This document shows positions 7,018-17,893 of a DNA stretch of 64,000 nt, piece after piece (the stretch's first letter is position 1; each line of letters opens with the position of its first letter). The notes under the pieces are model-generated. The model saw only the letters and a list, made by a program, of their open reading frames with translations, had not been told where the DNA came from and made no database searches. The translations under genes were made by a program, and so were the position numbers. Source of the stretch: Actinomycetota bacterium (lineage in GTDB: Bacteria; Actinomycetota; Actinomycetes; S36-B12); the NCBI GenBank assembly GCA_016717115.1, contig JADKGE010000006.1:62001-126000 (forward strand), read 5' to 3'.

Positions 7018-8955
7018 GTGCCGATCTCCGACGCGTTCAAGCACATCTTCCTCGGCAGGGCACTGCGCAGCGAGCGTCTCGGCGACACCATGCTGCCGAA
7101 GCGCATCGCCCTGCCCGTGTTCGCCAGCGACGCGCTGTCGTCCAACGCCTACGCCACGCAGGAGATCCTGCTCGTCCTGTCGCTCGGCGGGGCGTCCCTT
7201 TACATGTACGGCCCGTGGGTGGCGGCCATGGTCGTCGTCATCTACTTCACGGTGGTGGCGTCCTACCGCCAGAACGTCCATGCGTATCCCAGCGGCGGTG
7301 GCGACTACGAGGTGGTGTCGGTCAACCTCGGACCCAACTGGGGCGTCTTCGTGGCCAGCGCGCTGCTGATCGACTACGTGCTGACGGTCGCGGTGTCGAT
7401 CTCGTCGGCGGTGCAGAACCTCGGCTCGACGATCCCGTTCGTCGAGAAGCACAACGTGTGGTTCGCGGTCGGGCTGATCATCGTCATCATGCTGCTCAAC
7501 CTGCGCGGGGTGAAGGAGTCCGGGGCGTTCTTCGCCATCCCCGTCTACTTCTTCATCTTCTCGATCTTCGTGATGATCGGCTACGCGATCGTCCAGCTGC
7601 TCACCGGTCACAACCTCCAGGCGGAGAGCGCCGACTGGACGATCGTCGCGGAGAACACGTTCACCGGCGCTGCCCTTGTGTTCCTCGTCGCGCGGGCGTT
7701 CTCCTCCGGCACCACGGCCCTCACGGGCATCGAGGCGGTCGCGAACGGCGTGCCGGCCTTCCGGGAGCCGAAGTCGAAGAACGCCGCCACCACCTTGTTC
7801 CTCCTCGGTGCGATCTCGATGGCGATGTTCGTCGGCATCACGTGGCTGGCCCTAAGGACCGGCGTGCAGGTCACGGAGAAGGACAGCGACCTGGTGGGCC
7901 TGCCGCCGGGCCAGCCGCAGAAGACCGTCATCGTGCAGATCGCCGACGCGGTGTTCGAGGGCCAGCACTGGGTCGTCCTGGTCATCGCGCTGGCCACCGC
8001 CACGATCCTGGCGCTCGCCGCGAACACCGCCTTCAACGGCTTCCCGGTCATGGGCTCGGTGCTCGCCCGCGACGGCTACCTGCCGCGCCAGCTCCACACC
8101 CGCGGCGACCGGCTGGCCTTCAGCAATGGCATCCTCACCCTCGCCGGCCTGGCGATCGCCCTGACCATCGCCTACCAGGCCGACGTCAGCGGCCTCATCC
8201 AGCTCTACATCATCGGCGTGTTCGTGTCGTTCACCCTGAGCCAGCTCGGCATGGTGCGGCACTGGAACCGGCACCTGCTGACGGAGGAGGAACCAGGCGA
8301 GCGCCGTCGCATGATCCGGTCGCGGCTCATCAACGCCTTCGGGCTCCTCATGACGGGATCCGTGCTCGTCATCGTCCTGGTCACCAAGTTCACCAAGGGC
8401 GCCTGGATCGTCGTCATCGCGATGCCGCTGATCTTCCTTCTCATGAAGGGCATCCACAAGCACTACGAGCGGGTCAGCCGCGAGATCATGACCAACGACA
8501 GCGACCAGATGACGCTGCCCGCGCGCGTGCACGTGCTGGTCCTCGTGTCCAAGATCCACAAGCCCACCCTGCGCGCGCTGGCCTACGCCCGGGCCACGCG
8601 ACCCACCGTGCTGGAGGCGATCACGGTCGACGTCGACCATGACGACACCAGGCACCTGCAGGAGGAGTGGGACCGCCGCGAGATCCCCGTGACGCTGAAG
8701 ATCCTCGCTTCTCCCTACCGGGAGATCACCCGGCCGATCCTCGACTACGTCCGGGAGCTGCGCTCCGACAACCCGAACGACCTCGTCACGGTCTACATCC
8801 CGGAGTACGTGGTCGGGCGCTGGTGGGAGCAGCTCTTGCACAACCAGTCGGCGCTGCGCCTGAAGAGCCGGCTGCTCTTCACCCCCGGGGTCATGGTGAC
8901 GAGCGTGCCGTGGCAGCTGAAGTCCAGCGAGCTCGTGCTCGACCGAGACGCGTAG
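7018..8955 (+). CDS. APC superfamily amino-acid/potassium-type permease with cytosolic C-terminal domain
   Basis: 645 residues. About twelve transmembrane segments lie between residues 30 and 470. They begin with LPVFASDALSSNAYATQEIL, whose first helix is unwound as in APC transporters, and YPSGGGDYEVVS follows. After the membrane part comes a soluble tail of about 170 residues (LPARVHVLVLVSKIHKPTLR) that resembles a UspA-like regulatory domain of KimA-type potassium importers. With the divergent TrkA pair, K+ transport is a reasonable but unproven guess; amino-acid transport is the alternative. The GTG at 7018 (VPISDAFKHIFLG) fits the family start, and the longer upstream frame is shadow. 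Confidence 0.88.
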   Translation: MPISDAFKHIFLGRALRSERLGDTMLPKRIALPVFASDALSSNAYATQEILLVLSLGGASLYMYGPWVAAMVVVIYFTVVASYRQNVHAYPSGGGDYEVVSVNLGPNWGVFVASALLIDYVLTVAVSISSAVQNLGSTIPFVEKHNVWFAVGLIIVIMLLNLRGVKESGAFFAIPVYFFIFSIFVMIGYAIVQLLTGHNLQAESADWTIVAENTFTGAALVFLVARAFSSGTTALTGIEAVANGVPAFREPKSKNAATTLFLLGAISMAMFVGITWLALRTGVQVTEKDSDLVGLPPGQPQKTVIVQIADAVFEGQHWVVLVIALATATILALAANTAFNGFPVMGSVLARDGYLPRQLHTRGDRLAFSNGILTLAGLAIALTIAYQADVSGLIQLYIIGVFVSFTLSQLGMVRHWNRHLLTEEEPGERRRMIRSRLINAFGLLMTGSVLVIVLVTKFTKGAWIVVIAMPLIFLLMKGIHKHYERVSREIMTNDSDQMTLPARVHVLVLVSKIHKPTLRALAYARATRPTVLEAITVDVDHDDTRHLQEEWDRREIPVTLKILASPYREITRPILDYVRELRSDNPNDLVTVYIPEYVVGRWWEQLLHNQSALRLKSRLLFTPGVMVTSVPWQLKSSELVLDRDA

Positions 8956-8962
8956 CCCACCC

Positions 8963-10102
8963 GTGTCCCAGAGCGCGGCGAACGGCGCCGCACTGTCCGT
9001 CGGTGACGAGCGCGTCGTCGACATCGGCACCATCGCCCATGGCGGCCACTTCATCGCGCACGCCGACGGACGCACGCTGTTCGTGCGCCACGCGATCACG
9101 GGGGAGCGGGCCAGGGTCCGCGTCACCGAGGTAAGCAGCAAGGTGGTTCGGGCCGACGCGATCGAGATCCTCGAGGCATCGCCCGACCGCGTCCCGGCTC
9201 CCTGCCCGTGGGCGCATCCCGGCGGCTGCGGCGGCTGCGACTTCCAGCACATCGCCCTGGCCGCCCAGCGCGAGCTGAAGGCCAGGGTCCTCACCGACGC
9301 CCTCCGGCGGTTCGGACGCCTCGGCCACGCGCAGGTGGAGGCCCTCGGCATCGAGGTCCGGGAGCTGCCGGGCCATCCCGACGGGCTGCACTGGCGCACC
9401 CGCATGCGCTGGGCGACGGCCTCCGACGGTCGCACGGGCCTCCGGGCGCATCGCAGCCACGAGATCATCCCCGTCGACCGCTGCCTCATCGCGGCCGTCG
9501 GTGTCGACGTTCCGGACACGGCACCGGTGCCCAAGGTGCTGCACACGGTGCGTGATCGGCAGTGGCGGCTCGGGTCGGAGGACTTCTGGCAGGTGCACGC
9601 CGCTCTGCCCGAGGCGCTGGTCGACACGGTGGTCGAGTTCGCGCAGCCCCAGCCCGGGCAGTCCTGGTGGGACCTCTACGCGGGTGGCGGGCTGTTCGCG
9701 GCCTTCCTCGGGGAGGCCGTGGGTGCGACTGGACGGGTCGACGCGGTCGAGTCGTCCGCCCACGGCATCCGAGTGGCGCGCCGGGCCTTGCATGACCTGC
9801 CCCAGGTGCGCCTGCACACCTCCGATGTCGAGGCGTGGATCGACGCCACCGACCACGACGCTCCCGACGGCATCGTCCTGGACCCCCCGAGGGCGGGCGC
9901 CGGCCCGGCCGTGGTCTCGGCGATCGCCGCCGCGGAGGTCCCGACGATCGTCTACGTGGCCTGCGATCCCGTCGCCCTGGCCCGCGACATCGCCCTGTTC
10001 GCACAGCGGGGATACCGCGTGGCGGCCCTCCGCGCATTCGACGCCTTCCCGATGACCCACCACCTGGAGACCGTGGCCGTCCTCCGGCTGTCGGGGGAGT
10101 AG
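8963..10102 (+). CDS. TRAM-domain class I SAM-dependent RNA methyltransferase (RlmD/RumA-like)
   Basis: 379 residues. An N-terminal TRAM domain (about 15-75) is followed by a cysteine-rich CPWAHPGGCGGCDFQH, the iron-sulfur motif of the uracil-5 methyltransferase family, then a SAM-binding domain (WWDLYAGGGLFAAFLGEAVG). The catalytic region has LDPPRAGAG and VYVACDPVALARD, whose Cys is the nucleophile. The likely product is 5-methyluridine in rRNA or tRNA; the exact position is not known. It starts with GTG 7 bases after the APC permease gene, so the pair is an operon, as in other actinobacteria. Confidence 0.92.
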   Translation: MSQSAANGAALSVGDERVVDIGTIAHGGHFIAHADGRTLFVRHAITGERARVRVTEVSSKVVRADAIEILEASPDRVPAPCPWAHPGGCGGCDFQHIALAAQRELKARVLTDALRRFGRLGHAQVEALGIEVRELPGHPDGLHWRTRMRWATASDGRTGLRAHRSHEIIPVDRCLIAAVGVDVPDTAPVPKVLHTVRDRQWRLGSEDFWQVHAALPEALVDTVVEFAQPQPGQSWWDLYAGGGLFAAFLGEAVGATGRVDAVESSAHGIRVARRALHDLPQVRLHTSDVEAWIDATDHDAPDGIVLDPPRAGAGPAVVSAIAAAEVPTIVYVACDPVALARDIALFAQRGYRVAALRAFDAFPMTHHLETVAVLRLSGE

Positions 10103-10261
10103 GCGCTGGACCGCAGATCGGCCGACGGTGACGACCGTGAAAGGGTGGCGGAGCCCCCGCGGGTGGAGCCCCGCTGGACCCCGAGTTGGCGCCCGGAGCG
10201 GTTACCATTGAGCGGACACGGATCCGGCACAGGCGCCGGGGGTTGGACGAGGGGACTGACG

Positions 10262-10954
10262 ATGCGAGTAGGCCGCAGGGCCATCGCGGCGCGCAAGGAC
10301 ACGGGGGCCGCAGCAGTCGAGTTCGCCATCATCGTCCCCGTTCTGCTGCTGCTCGTCCTTGGCATGCTGGAGTTCTCTCTGTACATGCGCGACTACCTGG
10401 CCGTGTCGTCGTCCGTACGAGTCGGGGCGCGCATCGCGGCGACCGGCCCGGACAGCGGAACCGTGACGGACTGCTCCGGCCTCGACGCGTGCCACGTGGG
10501 TGATCCCGTCTTCGTCGACGCTGCGGCCCGCGCCATCGCTCGGGCCGGTACGGCCATGCCGCAGGACTACATCAATGAGATCTGGGTCTACCAGGCGAAC
10601 AAGTCGGGTTTCCCCACCAACAGCGTGCCCAGTGCCGGGAACGGCTGGGACAACAACGCCGACGGAGCGACGACGCTTGCCACGGCCCTGCCGGCCGGCT
10701 GCACCACCTCGTGCGTGAAGTACGTGTGGGACGACACGAACGACCGGTTCGTCTGGGCCGGCGGGAGCTGGAACCCCGCCCTCATCAATGCCTGCTACAA
10801 CGATCCCAAGGGTCAGGCGGTGGGCGTGTACATGAACGCGAGCCATCCACTGCTGACCACGCTCTTCGGCACCAGCATCGGGATCCAGGATCGCACCGTC
10901 ATGCTGTTCGAGCCCATGGATCCGAGTGTGTGCCTTCCGGAGGGGGCGACATGA
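10262..10954 (+). CDS. TadE-like pilus assembly/secreted protein
   Basis: 230 residues. The N-terminal motif GAAAVEFAIIVPVLLLLVLG (about 14-33) is the prepilin-like TadE signature with its Glu, followed by a single hydrophobic helix. The rest is an extracellular domain with Cys pairs (CSGLDAC, CTTSC, C near the end). TadE proteins are minor pseudopilins of Tad/Flp pili. At 230 residues it is longer than usual (about 120-190). No TadA ATPase, TadB/C platform or Flp pilin is encoded in the window. The stop overlaps the next gene (ATGA), so the two are coupled. Confidence 0.85.
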   Translation: MRVGRRAIAARKDTGAAAVEFAIIVPVLLLLVLGMLEFSLYMRDYLAVSSSVRVGARIAATGPDSGTVTDCSGLDACHVGDPVFVDAAARAIARAGTAMPQDYINEIWVYQANKSGFPTNSVPSAGNGWDNNADGATTLATALPAGCTTSCVKYVWDDTNDRFVWAGGSWNPALINACYNDPKGQAVGVYMNASHPLLTTLFGTSIGIQDRTVMLFEPMDPSVCLPEGAT

Positions 10955-12789
10955 TCAGGCTGCGCGCTGTCGACAGGAACGGGCCACAGGCCGCGCTGGA
11001 CACCGGCTCGGTGGCGATCCTGGCCGCGATCCTCATCCCCGTCTTCCTGGTGTTCGCCGCCATCACGCTCGATATCGGCCGCTGGTACATCGAGATCGCC
11101 AAGGTGCAGGCGGCGGCCGATGCGGCGGCGCTGTCCGGTGTCACGTGGATGCCGGACAACCTGAGCACACCGGTCGGCGGACCGAACGCGACGACGAAGG
11201 CGATCGAGGCCTCCGCCCGCAACGGGTACCCCAACTCGGGCAGCTCCTCGGTCGAGGTGCTGGGGATGTCCGAGAGCAGCAGCCAGTTGCTCGTGACGGT
11301 GTCGAGCACGATCCCGAACATCTTCGGGCAGATCATCCCGGGCATCTCCGACTCGACGACCATCCGGCGCAGCTCGCTGGCCGACGTCCAGGGCGCCCCA
11401 CCCATGGGCAGTCCGTGCAACGCGTTCGGCAACCAGCCGGACAGCAACACCTACGCTGAGGCCAACGGTGATGTCGGCCCGCCCGGTACGGCCATCCCGA
11501 CCACGGGAGAGGGTGGGCACGCGACGTGCCAGGACTCACCTCAGCTGTGGGCGGTCATCCAGGGCCCGGGCGAGGACAAGAGCAACGGCGACCGGTATGC
11601 GACCACGGACTGCTCGTCGCCCACGAATTGTGACTCAAACCCTCCGGTGGCGAATCCCCCCGCCTACGGCAACAAGGAGTACCTGGCGGAGAACTACTTC
11701 TGGCGGGTGCGGATCGAACCGGACGCCGTGGGCAACGACGTCTCGCTTCAGGTGTACGACCCCGCTTACGTCGAGACGGAATCCTCTTGTGAGAACCTCG
11801 ACAATGCGGGGAGCGACCGCATAGACGTCAACGGAATCAACGACTGGGCGCCCGACGCCTCCACCCGATACAAGTCCGGGGCGAACGTGTTCTGCCCGGG
11901 CGACCGGCTGGACACGTCCGGCTCGGCGATGATTACGTCTTTCGCCCTGCGCGCTCCGACGCCCACTCTCGATCCTCTCCAGTCCGCACCCGTCTCTGGT
12001 TGCGCGCGGCAGTTCACGGGCACGACTGACACCCCAACAAGAACGCAACTTCTTCAGGGACAAAGCGGATACAACAGCTATCTGGCCAGCGTCTTCCACC
12101 AATGGGTCCACCTGTGCACGTTCCGACCCACGGAGCCGGGGGACTACTACCTGCAGGTGCGCACGAACGTCGCTTCGGGCGGCAACGCGGCGACCAGTCC
12201 GGCGATCACCACAGGCCTGGAGCCGGGCGTCAACGGCTTCGCGATGCGGGCGGCCGTCTTTGCGCCCGACGGCACCCTGAACCGGGCCGCGGCGGGGCAG
12301 GTCTCGATCTCTGGCTACGAACGGATGCCCATCCGCGTGAACTCCGGCACGACGACGACCACCTTCAATTTGCTCCAGGTGCTCACCAACGCCCACGGCA
12401 AGTCGTTCAACTTCTCCTTCTTCGACGTGGGTGACGGCCTCGGGTCGAACACCGGGTATGCGCAGATCCTGTATCCGCGCGGCGCCACGGTCGGTGGAAC
12501 GACCATCACCGGCGACGTCTCGCCCGCGGACTGCGAGTACGAGTTCCCGGTATCCGGCAACTCAGGAACGCTCAGTTCGTCGTGTACCGCGGAGATTCGT
12601 TCTTCGACGAACAACGGCACCATCGCGCAGATGACCGTGGACATCCCGGGGGACTACGTGTGCACTTACCAGACGCTCGGTTCGTGCTGGTTCACCGTCA
12701 AGATGACGTACACGGGCACCAGCAATCCAACCGACACCACGACATGGGACGCGAGCATCAACGGCGACCTGGTCCGCCTGGTCAAGTAG
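10951..12789 (+). CDS. TadG-like protein with large cysteine-rich extracellular domain
   Basis: 612 residues. The N-terminus has the TadG-type segment GSVAILAAILIPVFLVFAAI, then LDIGRWYIEIAKVQAAADAA and ALSG, which anchors the protein as in Flp pilus-assembly TadE/G proteins. The remaining roughly 500 residues lie outside the cell and are rich in Ser, Thr, Asn and Gly, with about twelve cysteines that could pair. I recognise no second domain, and the function of the ectodomain is unknown. Codon use in the middle is less GC-biased than in the neighbours. It ends 108 bases before the acnA start and is coupled to the TadE-like gene. Confidence 0.8.
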   Translation: MIRLRAVDRNGPQAALDTGSVAILAAILIPVFLVFAAITLDIGRWYIEIAKVQAAADAAALSGVTWMPDNLSTPVGGPNATTKAIEASARNGYPNSGSSSVEVLGMSESSSQLLVTVSSTIPNIFGQIIPGISDSTTIRRSSLADVQGAPPMGSPCNAFGNQPDSNTYAEANGDVGPPGTAIPTTGEGGHATCQDSPQLWAVIQGPGEDKSNGDRYATTDCSSPTNCDSNPPVANPPAYGNKEYLAENYFWRVRIEPDAVGNDVSLQVYDPAYVETESSCENLDNAGSDRIDVNGINDWAPDASTRYKSGANVFCPGDRLDTSGSAMITSFALRAPTPTLDPLQSAPVSGCARQFTGTTDTPTRTQLLQGQSGYNSYLASVFHQWVHLCTFRPTEPGDYYLQVRTNVASGGNAATSPAITTGLEPGVNGFAMRAAVFAPDGTLNRAAAGQVSISGYERMPIRVNSGTTTTTFNLLQVLTNAHGKSFNFSFFDVGDGLGSNTGYAQILYPRGATVGGTTITGDVSPADCEYEFPVSGNSGTLSSSCTAEIRSSTNNGTIAQMTVDIPGDYVCTYQTLGSCWFTVKMTYTGTSNPTDTTTWDASINGDLVRLVK

Positions 12790-12830
12790 GCGTTCCTGCC
12801 GCTCGGTGCACCATGCCCGGTCGTTGTCAG

Positions 12831-12850
12831 GTATCTTGACGTCAAGATAC
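12831..12850. promoter_or_regulatory. Perfect 20-bp palindrome upstream of acnA
   Basis: GTATCTTGACGTCAAGATAC is its own reverse complement over all 20 bases, with no spacer. It lies 48-67 bases upstream of the GTG start of acnA. TTGTCA at 12824-12829 and TACTTT at 12848-12853 could be -35/-10 elements, so the palindrome would cover the promoter. It is very probably an operator of a dimeric regulator. Aconitase is under the PecS/MarR-type regulator TamR in Streptomyces coelicolor, which is one candidate; I cannot match the site to a published consensus. Confidence 0.7.
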
Positions 12851-12897
12851 TTTTGGCGTGGAATGATGCGGAACTGACCGACGGCGGAGGAGACCTG

Positions 12898-15555
<2,658 letters not shown>

Positions 15556-15569
15556 GACGGCGTCAGCCC

Positions 15570-15947
15570 GTGGCGTCCTCCGCTCCGCCCGGGTGGCCGC
15601 GCGGCCTGCCCCCGCCCGGCACGACCGAGTTCGACGACAAGGTGTGCGGCTGGCTGCTCGACCGCGGGCCGGCCGACCTGCGGCTCTCGCCCCTGCGCCT
15701 GCTCCCGCTGGCGCTGGCCCGGGTGGTCGCGCACGTGGTGGCCGGCGAGCTCGACGGCACCCGGAACGCCTACGCGTCGGCCAGGGTCGAGCTCGGCGGA
15801 GTCCTGCCGGCCGACCAGCTCGCGGTCGTGCACTCGGCCCTCGAGGCCGAGGGAGCCCGACTGCTGCATGTGCAGCGAGAGGTGGCACTCGTCGAGGAGG
15901 CACTCCGCGCGGCGCATCAAAGGGTGAACCGTGGTGTTATCACCTAG
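15570..15947 (+). CDS. Small hypothetical protein between acnA and dxs
   Basis: 125 residues from GTG 15570, 14 bases after acnA. The N-terminus is Pro-rich (APPGWPRGLPPPGTTEF). It is followed by a mostly helical part with LLDRGPADLRLSPLRLLPLA, ARVVAHVVAGELDG and a C-terminal helix VQREVALVEEALRAAHQRV. I recognise no family by function; short proteins of this shape occur just upstream of dxs in several actinobacteria, which I recall only generally. The coding call rests on length, position between two same-strand genes and codon pattern. It has no signal peptide or membrane segment. Confidence 0.7.
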   Translation: MASSAPPGWPRGLPPPGTTEFDDKVCGWLLDRGPADLRLSPLRLLPLALARVVAHVVAGELDGTRNAYASARVELGGVLPADQLAVVHSALEAEGARLLHVQREVALVEEALRAAHQRVNRGVIT

Positions 15948-15982
15948 ACTGGGCAGGTTGCGATCGCCTCGGGAGGAACACG

Positions 15983-17893
15983 TTGAGCCTGCTTGACGGA
16001 ATCCGCGACCCGCGCGACGTGCGCGCCCTCGATCCGGAGCAGCTGCCCGAGCTCGCCGCGGAGATCCGCAGCTTCCTCGTCGAGAAGGTGTCCGCCACCG
16101 GTGGTCACCTAGGCCCCAACCTCGGCGTCGTCGAGCTCACCATCGCGCTGCATCGGGTGTTCCGATCGCCCGACGACATGATCATCTGGGACACCGGCCA
16201 TCAGGCGTACGTCCACAAGATCCTGACCGGGCGCGCGCTCGGTTTCGATCAGCTTCGTCAGCGCGACGGGATGTCCGGCTACCCGAGCCGCGCCGAGAGC
16301 CCGCATGACCTCATCGAGAACTCGCACGCGTCCACCTCGCTGTCCTACGCCGACGGCTTGGCCAAGGCCTGGGAGCGGCGCGGCCTCCTCGGCGATCACC
16401 ACGTCGTCGCCGTCATCGGCGACGGCGCGCTCACCGGGGGCATGGCCTGGGAGGCGTTGAACAACATCGCCGCATCCGACCGGCCCCTCGTCGTCGTGGT
16501 CAACGACAACGCCCGCTCCTACTCGCCCACGATCGGCGGGCTGGCCCACCACCTGGCCACCCTGCGCACCACCCGCGGCTACGAGAAGTTCATGAACTGG
16601 GGCAAGCGCATGCTCCACCGCACTCCCATGGTCGGCGAGCCGATCTACGGCGCCCTGCACGGCATGAAGAAGGGCGTCAAGGACGTCGTGGCCCCGCAGG
16701 GCCTGTTCGAAGACCTCGGACTGAAGTACATCGGCCCGGTCGACGGACACGACGAGCAGGAGATGGAATTCGCCCTCACCCGGGCGAAGGCGTTCGACGG
16801 CCCTGTCATCGTGCACGCCATCACCCACAAGGGCCGCGGCTACGCCCCCGCCGAGCACGACGACGCCGACCGCTTCCACGGCGTGGGCATCATCGATCCC
16901 GACACCGGCAAGCCGCTCAACGCCGGCGGGCCGTCGTGGACTGGCGCCTTCGCCGACGAGATCGTGTCCATCGGGCACGAGCGCCCCGAGGTCGTCGTCA
17001 TCACGGCGGCCATGCTCGGGCCCACCGGCCTCGACCGGTTCTGCGAGGCCTTCCCGGAGCGCACGTACGACGTCGGCATCGCCGAGCAGCACGCCGTCGC
17101 GAGCGCGGCCGGCATGGCCTTCGCCGGCCTGCACCCGGTGGTGGCGCTCTACGCGACCTTCCTCAACCGGGCCTTCGACCAGGTGCTGATGGACTGCGCG
17201 CTGCACCGGGCCGGCGTCACCTTCGTGCTCGACCGGGCCGGTGTCACCGGCGACGACGGCGCCAGCCACAACGGGATGTGGGACATGGCCATGCTGCAGG
17301 TCGTTCCCGGGCTGCGCATGGCCGCGCCGCGTGACGAGGCCACCCTGCGCGCCGAGCTGCGCGAGGCCGTGGCCGTCACGGACGCGCCCACCGTGGTGCG
17401 CTTCCCCAAGGGCGCCCTCGGGCCGGTGATCCCCGCCCTACGGGTCGGCGACGGCTACGACGTCATCGCCGAGTCCGGTGCCCCCGACGTGCTCATCGTC
17501 AGCGTGGGGGCATTCGCCAGCCTCTGCATCGACGTGGCCGCCCGCCTCAAGGCCCAGGGCATCGGCGTCCTCGTGGTCGACCCGCGCTGGGTGAAGCCGC
17601 TGCCGGAGTCGCTGGTCCACCTGGCGCGCGCCGCGCGGCTGGTGGTCGTGGTGGAGGACGGCATCCGCACGAGCGGTGTGGGCGCGGCAGTGAGTCAGCT
17701 CCTGCGGGACAACAGCGTGGAGGTGCCGGTGCGCAACATCGGCGTGCCCGAGCGGTTCCTCGACCACGGTAAGCGCGCCGAGGTGCTCCTCGAGTGCGGG
17801 CTCACGGCCCAGGACATCTCGCGCTCGGTCGTTGAGACGATGGCGCTGCTGACCGAAGCCGATCAGGACGCCACCAGCGAGATCAGCCCGTAA
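15983..17893 (+). CDS. dxs: 1-deoxy-D-xylulose-5-phosphate synthase
   Basis: Condenses pyruvate and glyceraldehyde 3-phosphate to DXP, the first step of the MEP isoprenoid pathway, using thiamine diphosphate. 636 residues is the normal length. Visible motifs are SATGGHLGPNLGVVELTIAL, GDGALTGGMAWEALNNI (the TPP/Mg2+ motif), the transketolase pyrimidine region YDVGIAEQHAV and the C-terminal domain. The start is TTG at 15983, preceded by GGGAGGAACACG, a strong ribosome site at good spacing. The coding end overlaps the convergent nitronate monooxygenase gene by 11 bases. Confidence 0.97.
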   Translation: MSLLDGIRDPRDVRALDPEQLPELAAEIRSFLVEKVSATGGHLGPNLGVVELTIALHRVFRSPDDMIIWDTGHQAYVHKILTGRALGFDQLRQRDGMSGYPSRAESPHDLIENSHASTSLSYADGLAKAWERRGLLGDHHVVAVIGDGALTGGMAWEALNNIAASDRPLVVVVNDNARSYSPTIGGLAHHLATLRTTRGYEKFMNWGKRMLHRTPMVGEPIYGALHGMKKGVKDVVAPQGLFEDLGLKYIGPVDGHDEQEMEFALTRAKAFDGPVIVHAITHKGRGYAPAEHDDADRFHGVGIIDPDTGKPLNAGGPSWTGAFADEIVSIGHERPEVVVITAAMLGPTGLDRFCEAFPERTYDVGIAEQHAVASAAGMAFAGLHPVVALYATFLNRAFDQVLMDCALHRAGVTFVLDRAGVTGDDGASHNGMWDMAMLQVVPGLRMAAPRDEATLRAELREAVAVTDAPTVVRFPKGALGPVIPALRVGDGYDVIAESGAPDVLIVSVGAFASLCIDVAARLKAQGIGVLVVDPRWVKPLPESLVHLARAARLVVVVEDGIRTSGVGAAVSQLLRDNSVEVPVRNIGVPERFLDHGKRAEVLLECGLTAQDISRSVVETMALLTEADQDATSEISP

